64,000 bases of DNA from JBJXHN01 sp046233135 (lineage in GTDB: Bacteria; Pseudomonadota; Alphaproteobacteria; Rhodospirillales; Rhodospirillaceae), in NCBI GenBank assembly GCA_046233135.1, contig JBJXHN010000004.1:496001-560000 (forward strand), read 5' to 3'. The notes under the pieces were generated by a model. That model worked only from the letters and a program-made list of their open reading frames with translations, was not told the DNA's origin and made no database searches. This document shows, piece after piece, positions 15,974 through 22,564 of the stretch. The position numbers and the translations under genes were made by a program. Numbering within the stretch: position 1 is the stretch's first letter; each line of letters opens with the position of its first letter.

Positions 15974-16738
15974 TCAGGGGTCCTTTGTGGAGGAGAGGTC
16001 GTGCAAGGCGCGGGCGGAGCGGTGCCGGCGGGCGGTCTCGTCAGCCAGGCGGCGCAGGTGGCGTTCGACGAAATCCAGATGGGTCAGCGCCGCCGTGCGT
16101 GCCGCGTCCGCATCGCCGCAGAGAATGGCGTCCAGCAGCCCCTTGTGTTGCGCATCCAGGGCTTCCGCCGTCCCGGGCAGATGAAACAGTCCTTCCAGGC
16201 TTTCCGATATGCTGGCTTCCAGCAGGGCGAACAGTTCGCCCACAACCCGGTGCATCACCGCGTTGTGGGTTGCCTCGGCGATGGCCAGGTGGAAGTCCGC
16301 ATCGGCTCCGGCGGCCGCATGGGGCGCAGCGGCGGCGGCGGGGCCGGACAGGCGGGTCAGGCGGTCGCAGGCGGCGTGGAGGCGGGCCTTGTCCTCGGCC
16401 GTGGCGCGCAGGGCGGCGAAGAAGGCCATGTCCCCTTCCAGCGACTTGCGGATCTCCATGATGTCCTGCCAGTACCCGGAGTCCCCGCTCATCAGCGGGG
16501 CCAGGGCCGCCAGATCGCGTCCCGGCGGGCCGGGGGATGCGGGGACGGCGACATAGGTGCCGCCGCCCTGCCGGCTGACCACGCGGCCCCGGGCGGACAG
16601 GTCGCGCAAGGCCTCGCGCAGGCTGGCGCGGGAGACGGTGAAGGCGTCTGCCAGGGACCGTTCCGACGGCAGGCGGTCGCCGGGACGCAGGCCGCGCTCG
16701 GCAATCAGGGTTTCGATCCGTTCCGACAGTCGGGGCAT
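15974..16738 (-). CDS. lldR: GntR/FadR-family regulator of lactate utilisation (LldR-like)
   Basis: Predicted lactate-responsive repressor. The 254-residue product has an N-terminal winged helix (IAERGLRPGDRLPSERSLAD, recognition helix TVSRASLREALRDL, then GGGTYV of the wing). A C-terminal all-helical FCD effector domain follows (residues about 85-235), with metal/ligand-type Asp and His residues in DADFHLAIAEATHNAV and DAQHKGLLDAI. ATG 16738 is used because the longer frame adds 59 residues without domain character and would run through the two operator palindromes at 16761-16841. It is the first gene of the lldR-lldD operon and probably autoregulated through those sites. Confidence 0.9.
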   Translation of the reverse strand: MPRLSERIETLIAERGLRPGDRLPSERSLADAFTVSRASLREALRDLSARGRVVSRQGGGTYVAVPASPGPPGRDLAALAPLMSGDSGYWQDIMEIRKSLEGDMAFFAALRATAEDKARLHAACDRLTRLSGPAAAAAPHAAAGADADFHLAIAEATHNAVMHRVVGELFALLEASISESLEGLFHLPGTAEALDAQHKGLLDAILCGDADAARTAALTHLDFVERHLRRLADETARRHRSARALHDLSSTKDP

Positions 16739-16760
16739 GCTTGCGGCTCTTGGTGGGAAA

Positions 16761-16773
16761 ATGGTCAGACCAA
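16761..16773. promoter_or_regulatory. LldR-type operator, proximal site
   Basis: ATGGTCAGACCAA matches the FadR/LldR-subfamily core TNGTnnnACNA with symmetrical GGTC-A-GACC. It lies 22 bases upstream of the lldR start and its centre is 67 bases from a second, longer copy. Confidence 0.7.
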
Positions 16774-16826
16774 ATTGGGTGGCGGGAAGGAGGGTAACGG
16801 TGTCTTTTGCGCGAATCCAGGATTTT

Positions 16827-16841
16827 ATTGGTCGGACCAAT
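16827..16841. promoter_or_regulatory. LldR-type operator, distal site
   Basis: ATTGGTCGGACCAAT is a perfect 15-base palindrome around one central G and contains the TTGGTnnnACCAA form of the FadR-family operator. Together with the proximal site it brackets the likely lldRD promoter, which suggests looping or cooperative repression. Confidence 0.75.
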
Positions 16842-16902
16842 AGGGGCGGGGAAAAGCCGAGTACAGCGAGGGGTGCGCAGAAAACCCCACATTTTCCTGG
16901 TG

Positions 16903-16934
16903 TATGATATTGCAAATCATTCGCAAGTTTGCGA
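16903..16934. promoter_or_regulatory. Fur-like iron box overlapping the promoter of the 16990 gene
   Basis: TGCAAATCATTCGCA (16911-16925) is the 7-1-7 inverted repeat TGC(A/G)AAT-N-ATT(C/T)GCA typical of alphaproteobacterial Fur targets. It overlaps a second dyad, TCGCAAGTTTGCGA (16921-16934), with six-base arms. A possible -10, TATGAT, is at 16903-16908 directly before it. The arrangement predicts iron-dependent repression of the plus-strand gene that starts at 16990. Confidence 0.6.
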
Positions 16935-16989
16935 TGATCCCTCCTGTCGCGGCCCGGGGAACGGGTCCAGCCAAAACGGGGGAAGCACC

Positions 16990-17487
16990 ATGTCCGAGCA
17001 CATGAAAACCGTCGATACCGCCTGGATCTTGCTGGACGCCTTGCGCGCGTGGGCGCGGCGGCCGGGGGAATGCGGGGCTTTTCCGGTGACCGTCGAGCGC
17101 CGGCTTGTCTGCGCCGGGCTGTCCGCCGCCCTGGTGCCGCTGGACGGTCTGATGGGGGTGCTGCTGGTGCATGCCCGCCATCCCGTGGATTTCGCCCCGG
17201 TCGGCACGCCCGATGCCGGCACGGACGAGCGGGTGATGCTGCGGCTTTTCCTCAGTGCCCTTGCCGGGGTGCCGGTGAACATGGAGCCGCTGCGGGACTG
17301 GGTCAGCCCCCAGGCCTGGCCGCTGGTGCGTCGCGCGGTGGAGCGGCTGGTGACGGCCATGACCTGCCCGGTCGCCCGGGGTGCCCTGCCGGTGGCCGAT
17401 ATCGTCACCTTCCCGGTGGACCGGACCAGTGCCGCCCGTCCCGCTGCCCGGACCGGCGCGGCGCGCTATGCGGATGCGGCGGAATAA
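16990..17487 (+). CDS. small soluble protein of unknown function, predicted iron-regulated
   Basis: I do not recognise this 165-residue protein. It has no signal peptide or membrane helix. Hydrophobic helices such as TAWILLDALRAWARR and RVMLRLFLSALAGVP alternate with loops, and two Cys residues (27 and 42 region) are not in a metal-binding pattern. The C-terminal 20 residues are Ala/Arg-rich. ATG 16990 is used because the longer frame runs back through the Fur-like box. The gene is divergent from lldR and convergent with cobT. The Fur-like box suggests a part in iron acquisition, storage or sparing (inference only). Confidence 0.7.
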   Translation: MSEHMKTVDTAWILLDALRAWARRPGECGAFPVTVERRLVCAGLSAALVPLDGLMGVLLVHARHPVDFAPVGTPDAGTDERVMLRLFLSALAGVPVNMEPLRDWVSPQAWPLVRRAVERLVTAMTCPVARGALPVADIVTFPVDRTSAARPAARTGAARYADAAE

Positions 17488-17534
17488 TACCGACCGACGA
17501 TGGGCTTCACCCGTCCTCGGGAGGCAAGGCCAAG

Positions 17535-17588
17535 CGGCCGCCGCGCCGAATGGGCGTAAAAGGCTGCGTGCCGCAAGCACGCAATGCG
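17535..17588. repeat. dispersed intergenic repeat, copy 1
   Basis: Begins CGGCCGCCGCGCC and contains TAAAAGGCTGCGTGCCG; it aligns over about 54 bases with 19793-19847, sharing the first 13 bases exactly and 17 of 18 in the second block. The two copies flank the cobT gene. The rest of this 240-base convergent gap holds the hairpin at 17587-17619 and the terminator at 17665-17700. Confidence 0.6.
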
Positions 17589-17619
17589 CCCGGCGAAAAG
17601 GTAATCTATTTGCCGGGCG
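17587..17619. other. bulged hairpin in the convergent gap before cobT
   Basis: CGCCCGGC-G-AAA (17587-17598) pairs with TTTGCCGGGCG (17609-17619), leaving one bulged G. It is close to the repeat copy and may be part of the same mobile or structural intergenic element. Confidence 0.45.
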
Positions 17620-17664
17620 GAATAAGCGACGAAACGCTTAAAATGAAAGAGCCGATAAAATGAA

Positions 17665-17700
17665 AGAGCCGGATCGGAGAGGGGACTCCGATCCGGCTCT
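17665..17700. terminator. bidirectional-type terminator between the 16990 gene and cobT
   Basis: AGAGCCGGATCGGAG (17665-17679) and CTCCGATCCGGCTCT (17686-17700) form a perfect 15-pair stem with a six-base loop. On the plus strand it is followed by GTGTCTTTT; on the minus strand by TTCATTTTATC, 28 bases after the cobT stop. Confidence 0.85.
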
Positions 17701-17727
17701 GTGTCTTTTGGGGCGGACGAAAGCGGT

Positions 17728-19662
17728 TTACACCACCGCCGCCCAGCCCTGGCCGGCGCCGCGTGCCAGGGGGGCTTCCTCGAACAGTTCCAGCAGCTGG
17801 CGCATCATCGTCCCGCCCAGCTCTTCCGGGTCGTTGATGGTCACGGCCCGGCGGTAGTAGCGGGTCACGTCGTGGCCGATGCCGATGGCCACCAGCTGCA
17901 CCGACGACCGGCTTTCGATGCTGTGGATCACCTCGCGCAGGTGGCGTTCCAGGTAGTTGCCGGGATTGGCCGACAGGGTCGAATCATCCACCGGGGCGCC
18001 GTCGGAGATCACCATCAGGATCCGCCGTGCCTCCGGCCGGCCGGCCATGCGCTGGTGCGCCCACTGCAAGGCCTCGCCGTCGATGTTTTCCTTCAGGATG
18101 CCTTCCTTCAGCATCAGCCCCAGGCTGCGCCGCGCCCGCCGCCAGGGCGTGTCGGCTTCCTTGTAGACGATGTGGCGCAGGTCGTTCAGCCGCCCCGGAT
18201 TGGCCGGCTTGCCCGCCGCCACCCAGTCCTCGCGGGATTTGCCACCCTTCCAGGCGCTGGTGGTGAAGCCCAGCACCTCCACCTTCACCGCGCAGCGCTC
18301 CAGCGTGCGGGCCAGGATGTCGGCGCAGACGGCGGCCACGGAAATCGGCCGGCCGCGCATGGAGCCGGAATTGTCGATCAGCAGGGTCACCACCGTGTCG
18401 CGGAAGTCCATCTCCTTTTCCACCTTGTAGGACAGGGAGTTGGTGGGATCGACGACGATCCGCGCCAGGCGCGCCGCGTCCAGGATCCCTTCTTCCATAT
18501 CGAAGTCCCACGACCGGGTCTGCTGCGCCATCAGGCGCCGTTGCAGCCGGTTGGCGATGCGCGACACCACCCCCTGCAAATGGGCCAGCTGCATGTCCAA
18601 CTGGGCGCGCAGGCGGTTCAGCTCTTCCGGGTCGCACAGGTCGGTGGCGATGATGGTCTGGTCATGCTTGCGGGTATAGGCCTTGTAGAGCGCCTCGTCC
18701 GGATGGTCATCCCGGCTGTTGCGGCGCTGGCTGGCCTGGGATTCGGAGTCCCCGTCCTCCGACCCGGAGCCGGGCATGGCCGCATCCTGGGCCAGCTCCA
18801 TCTCCTCGTCGCCATCGCCGCCGTCCCCCTCGCCGGGGGCCATTTCGGTCTCCATCTGCGGGCCGGGGGTGGAGACGCCTTCGGGTTGGGCCTGCTCCTC
18901 TGCCCCGTCTTCGCCTTCGGACGTATCCTGGGGCGCATCGTTGGCGGAATCGTCGGTGGCTTCGGCGTCGGTGGGGTCGAACTCCTCCAGCCCCAGGGTG
19001 TCCAGCAGCTCCCGGGTGCCGCGTGCAAAGGCCGCCTGGTCGTTCACCTGACCGGCCAGCCGGCTGAAGGCATCGGTCACGCTCGCGGGCAGCACCTGCC
19101 GCGCCAGCTCGCGCACCTTGCCGGTGACCGGTCCGCCGGTGATCTCGCCGAACGCCTCGTGGGCCAGCAGGCGGATGGCCTCGCCGATGGGGATCTGGGC
19201 GGGGTCGGTGGCGCGGTCGTAGCCGTCGGTGCGCAGGCGATGTTCCACCGCCGCCCCGATGTTGCCGGCGACACCCTTCATGCGTCCCGCCCCGCGGCTT
19301 TCATAGCGCGCCTGCTCCAGGGCGTTGAACACCTCGCGGGCGTCCTGGCCGGTGGGTTCGTAGGCCGCCTGGACCCCGCCGTCGTGGTAGCGCAGACGCA
19401 GGGCCAGGCTGTCGGCGGTGCCGCGCAGGCGGGCCACGCCGTCCTGATCCATCTTGCGCGGCGGCAGGGGAAGGCGCGCGGCCGCCCCGACCACCGCCGC
19501 ACTGCCCGGCGTGTAGGTGACGGTGATGTCCGGCTTGCCGGCCATGGCCTTCAGGGTCGCCGCCGTGGCGGACTTCAGGGTCTCCACATGCTCCGACCCG
19601 GACGTGCCGGCAGCCCGGGTGGAGGCGGTGGCGATGGTGCGGCGGGTGGGGATATCGACCAA
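17728..19662 (-). CDS. cobT: cobaltochelatase subunit CobT
   Basis: Subunit of the ATP-dependent CobNST chelatase that inserts cobalt into hydrogenobyrinate a,c-diamide in aerobic B12 synthesis. The protein of about 644 residues has the CobT N-terminal helical domain (ATLKAMAGKPDITVTYTPGS onward). A long Asp/Glu-rich acidic linker follows (about 225-320), then the CobT C-terminal VWA domain with MIDAS motif LLIDNSGSMRG and VISDGAPVDD. TTG 19662 is preferred as start because GGAGCGGAG lies six bases upstream; an earlier TTG at 19725 would add 21 poorly conserved residues. It follows cobS on the same strand; the 205-base gap contains a repeat element. CobN is not in the window. Confidence 0.92.
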   Translation of the reverse strand: MVDIPTRRTIATASTRAAGTSGSEHVETLKSATAATLKAMAGKPDITVTYTPGSAAVVGAAARLPLPPRKMDQDGVARLRGTADSLALRLRYHDGGVQAAYEPTGQDAREVFNALEQARYESRGAGRMKGVAGNIGAAVEHRLRTDGYDRATDPAQIPIGEAIRLLAHEAFGEITGGPVTGKVRELARQVLPASVTDAFSRLAGQVNDQAAFARGTRELLDTLGLEEFDPTDAEATDDSANDAPQDTSEGEDGAEEQAQPEGVSTPGPQMETEMAPGEGDGGDGDEEMELAQDAAMPGSGSEDGDSESQASQRRNSRDDHPDEALYKAYTRKHDQTIIATDLCDPEELNRLRAQLDMQLAHLQGVVSRIANRLQRRLMAQQTRSWDFDMEEGILDAARLARIVVDPTNSLSYKVEKEMDFRDTVVTLLIDNSGSMRGRPISVAAVCADILARTLERCAVKVEVLGFTTSAWKGGKSREDWVAAGKPANPGRLNDLRHIVYKEADTPWRRARRSLGLMLKEGILKENIDGEALQWAHQRMAGRPEARRILMVISDGAPVDDSTLSANPGNYLERHLREVIHSIESRSSVQLVAIGIGHDVTRYYRRAVTINDPEELGGTMMRQLLELFEEAPLARGAGQGWAAVV

Positions 19663-19792
19663 GGGGAACTCCGCTCCGGCGGGGGGCTGATGGTAGAAAA
19701 GGCATGCGCGGTGGGATCGTCCCAACGAACCGGTGAGCTATACTCGCCGGTTCGTTGGCAAGGCCGGTCGGCCCGCACACCTCCGGTGTGAC

Positions 19793-19847
19793 CGGCCGCC
19801 GCGCCTTATGGCGCGTAAAAGGCTACGTGCCGTCTGAACGCAAGACG
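19793..19847. repeat. dispersed intergenic repeat, copy 2
   Basis: CGGCCGCCGCGCC followed by TAAAAGGCTACGTGCCG; partner of the copy at 17535-17588. It lies in the spacer between cobS and cobT and would be transcribed within that operon if it is one unit. Confidence 0.6.
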
Positions 19848-19867
19848 AGGGGCAAAGCACCTCGGTA

Positions 19868-20857
19868 CTAAATAAACGCAGTGCGGTTGGCGGTGCTTTC
19901 CGGAAGGTCCTTGCCGAAACAGCGCTGATAGTACTCGGCCACGATGGGGCGTTCGGTTTCGTCGCACTTGTTCAGGAAGGTCACCCGGAAGGCGAAAGCG
20001 GGATCCTTGAAGATCGTGGTGTTTTCCGCCCAGGTCAGCACCGTGCGCGGCGACATGACCGTGGAGATATCGCCGTTGATGAAGCCGCTGCGCGACAGAT
20101 CGGCGACGCCGACCATGGCCGACAGGGTGTCGCGGCCTTCCTTGCTGTCGTATTCCGGCCGCTTGGCCAGGGCGATGCCCACCTCCGCGTCGTGTTCCAG
20201 GTAGTTCAGGGTGGCGACGATGTTCCAGCGGTCCATCTGGCCCTGGTTGATCTGCTGGGTGCCGTGATACAGGCCCGTGGTATCCCCCAGGCCGACGGTG
20301 TTGGCGGTGGCGAACAGGCGGAAATGACTGTGCGGCCGGATCACCTTGTTCTGGTCCAGCAGGGTCAGCTTCCCTTCCACTTCCAGCACCCGCTGGATGA
20401 CGAACATCACGTCCGGCCGGCCGGCGTCGTATTCATCGAACACCAGGGCGACGGGGCGCTGCAGGCACCACGGCAGGATGCCTTCCTTGAACTCGGTGAC
20501 CTGCAGGCCTTCGCGCAGGACGATGGCGTCCTTGCCCACCAGGTCGATGCGGCTGACATGGCTGTCCAGGTTGACGCGGATGCAGGGCCAGTTCAGGCGG
20601 GCGGCCACCTGTTCGATGTGGGTGGACTTGCCGGTCCCGTGATAGCCCTGGATCATCACGCGGCGATTGAAGGCAAAGCCGGCGAGAATGGCCCGCGTGG
20701 TATCGGGATCGAACAGATAGGCGGGATCCAGATCGGGCACGTGTTCGGTGCGCTGGCTGTAGGCCGGCACCACCATGTCGCTGTCCAGCCCGAAGGCGTC
20801 GCGAACGGCCAGGTCCGTATCGGGTTTGTCCAGGGTGATTTCCGCGCCGACTTCCAT
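19868..20857 (-). CDS. cobS: cobaltochelatase subunit CobS (AAA+ ATPase)
   Basis: Motor subunit of the aerobic CobNST cobaltochelatase, a MoxR-like AAA+ ATPase that forms a ring with CobT. The 329-residue product has Walker A GYHGTGKS (71-78), Walker B VALVFDEYDAG (about 136-146), sensor 1 at FRLFATANTVG, and arginine-finger/lid features further on (MSPRTVLTWAENT). N-terminal residues 1-60 carry the CobS leader with PDLDPAYLFDPDTTRAIL. ATG 20857 is the start expected for the family; the longer frame adds 22 residues without support. It is upstream of cobT and downstream of a J-domain gene on the same strand. Confidence 0.95.
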   Translation of the reverse strand: MEVGAEITLDKPDTDLAVRDAFGLDSDMVVPAYSQRTEHVPDLDPAYLFDPDTTRAILAGFAFNRRVMIQGYHGTGKSTHIEQVAARLNWPCIRVNLDSHVSRIDLVGKDAIVLREGLQVTEFKEGILPWCLQRPVALVFDEYDAGRPDVMFVIQRVLEVEGKLTLLDQNKVIRPHSHFRLFATANTVGLGDTTGLYHGTQQINQGQMDRWNIVATLNYLEHDAEVGIALAKRPEYDSKEGRDTLSAMVGVADLSRSGFINGDISTVMSPRTVLTWAENTTIFKDPAFAFRVTFLNKCDETERPIVAEYYQRCFGKDLPESTANRTAFI

Positions 20858-21058
20858 GCGATGTCCTATGGTCTGGGGTGGGCTTGAAGGGAGAGACCTG
20901 GAGCCGCAGCGGCCCCGGGGCAAGGCGTTGAACCAACCGGTTGTAGAGCGATTCCGTCCGTTTTGAAACCGGCAGGAGGGGTTTTCGGGGGCCGGACCCG
21001 TTAGTTTTTCTGGGTCAGGGGGCGATCCGGATCAGGTGTCAGGGCCTGGGTGCAGGGC

Positions 21059-21688
21059 TCAGGCGTTCAGGGCGGCGACCAGGGTGTGATAGGCCTCGTT
21101 GACCATCTTGAACATTTCCTCGGCGTCCTTGTCTCCGCCGTTGGCATCGGGATGGAATCGCCTTGCCAACATTTTGTAGCGCGCCTTGAGGCTCTCAAGG
21201 TTCAGGGGCTCATCGGGTTCCATTTCCAGGATCCGCAAGGCCCGGGCGCGGGGTCCGTCCTCGCGATAGGTGGGCTGACGCGGGTTTTCCCGGTTGTGGC
21301 GCCGTTCCTCCGCCCGCTCTTCGGCGAAGAAATCGAAGCTGTCCTTGAACGCCCGGGCATCGAACCGTCGCCCTTCCACGAAGCGGTCGCCCAGCGGCCA
21401 GGTGGGGCGGTTCCAGCAGGTGGAATGGCGGATTTCCTCTTCCATCTGGGTTTCGCTGAGGTCCGCGTAGTAGTTCCAGGCCTTGTTGTAGGCCTGGACG
21501 TGTTGCAGGCAGAACCAGAAATATTCGTTGAGCGAGCGGTCCTTGGGGGCGCGATAATCCCCCGGCTCTTGGCAGCCCGGATGATCGCAGGTGCGCACGC
21601 GGGGCTGCGGCCGGGGCTCGAAGCTGTCCAGCGGCGGGATGGCGTGGCCCTTGCGGCCGCGACGACGATCTGAGGTTTGACGGGTCAT
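21059..21688 (-). CDS. J-domain protein with N-terminal Cys motif
   Basis: Probable DnaK co-chaperone of 209 residues. The J domain is at the C-terminus (about 148-206), with the HPD triad at 179-181 in ARRFHPDANGG that stimulates DnaK ATPase. The N-terminal 130 residues hold CDHPGC (34-39) and FCLQHV (59-64), a possible Cys3His zinc site, then an Asn/Trp/Tyr-rich segment. A C-terminal J domain behind such a region is unlike classical DnaJ. The gene lies between bolA and cobS; the order bolA, J-domain gene, cobS, cobT recurs in alphaproteobacteria as I recall, so the link may be ancestral and not functional. Confidence 0.85.
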   Translation of the reverse strand: MTRQTSDRRRGRKGHAIPPLDSFEPRPQPRVRTCDHPGCQEPGDYRAPKDRSLNEYFWFCLQHVQAYNKAWNYYADLSETQMEEEIRHSTCWNRPTWPLGDRFVEGRRFDARAFKDSFDFFAEERAEERRHNRENPRQPTYREDGPRARALRILEMEPDEPLNLESLKARYKMLARRFHPDANGGDKDAEEMFKMVNEAYHTLVAALNA

Positions 21689-21847
21689 AGCCGCCTTACT
21701 ATGGGACGGCCGTCAGGCTCTGGCAAGCCGGGCCAAAAGAGCTTATGTCCCTTCCGTCGGACCGACTCGCCGCGTTGATCCCTCCTGCCCACTCCCGGGG
21801 CGTGGCGAGGGGCCGGTTCGCGCATTCAGTGCAAGGAGATCGCAGGC

Positions 21848-22171
21848 ATGAGCTACCGGGACCGCATCGAGCAAAAGCTGACGGAGGGCCTGAGCCCGCG
21901 CAGCCTGATCATCCGCGACGATTCCCACAAGCACGCCCACCACGGCGACCGCATCGCCGCGCTGAGTGCGGCCGGCGGCAGCGCGGAAGGTCACGCGCCG
22001 ATCGATGGCCAGGGGGAAACCCATTTCCACGTGGAGATCGTCTCCGACCGCTTCGAAGGGCTGTCGCGGATCGACCGCCAGCGGCTGGTGAACGACCTGC
22101 TGAAAGCGGAACTGACCGAGCGGGTGCATGCCCTGTCGCTGAAGACCAAGGCGCCGTCCGAGGTGCCGTGA
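21848..22171 (+). CDS. bolA: BolA-family protein
   Basis: Small class II KH-like protein that partners monothiol glutaredoxins in [2Fe-2S] handling and stress response. The 107-residue product has the BolA order: RIEQKLTEGLSPRSLIIRDD, a His-rich loop, then THFHVEIVSDRFEGLSRIDR with the conserved FxGxxxxxRHR-like segment and ending in VHALSLKTKAP. AAGGAG lies 8 bases before ATG 21848. It is divergent from the J-domain gene. The N-terminal loop is somewhat longer than in E. coli BolA. Confidence 0.93.
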   Translation: MSYRDRIEQKLTEGLSPRSLIIRDDSHKHAHHGDRIAALSAAGGSAEGHAPIDGQGETHFHVEIVSDRFEGLSRIDRQRLVNDLLKAELTERVHALSLKTKAPSEVP

Positions 22172-22564
22172 GAGACGGTGTACGGCGGTGGTCCCGGATG
22201 CCCGGCGTCGCCCCTTACCCGCCGGCCGAAACCACCCGACCCCCGCGTGTTGCACGCGGTGGTGTAGGTTTCAAAAACGGTGGGATATGCTGCGAGACAG
22301 CCATCATCCTTGTCGTCCTTTGATGAGTGGAAGGGTGGTGGTCAGGGGCGTTCGGTGTTCCAGCACCGGCGCGTCCCGCTTCTGTCCGCGACGGAGCGGA
22401 CGCGGACCAATGATGGCGCGTATAGCGGCGCATTGCCACTCCGGGGTGAGCCTGTTCGACGGGTAAGGCGGAACCCGACGGCCCCGTGGGGCATTGAGAC
22501 AGGGACAGAGGAACCGGGGCACGGTGCGCCGGGTCCTCGTGCTGGTTCTTGTCCGGAGACCTCG
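22172..22564. other. 393-base intergenic region, no gene seen
   Basis: Only shadow frames cross this gap between bolA and the phospholipase D gene. A hairpin at 22243-22259 (CCGCGTG/CACGCGG, three-base loop) lies 72 bases after bolA but has no T-tract. No recognisable promoter box was found. Confidence 0.5.

Noticed and set aside
20934..20943. CAACCGGTTG palindrome upstream of cobS
   Set aside because: Only ten bases, self-complementary GC-type word, no partner site.
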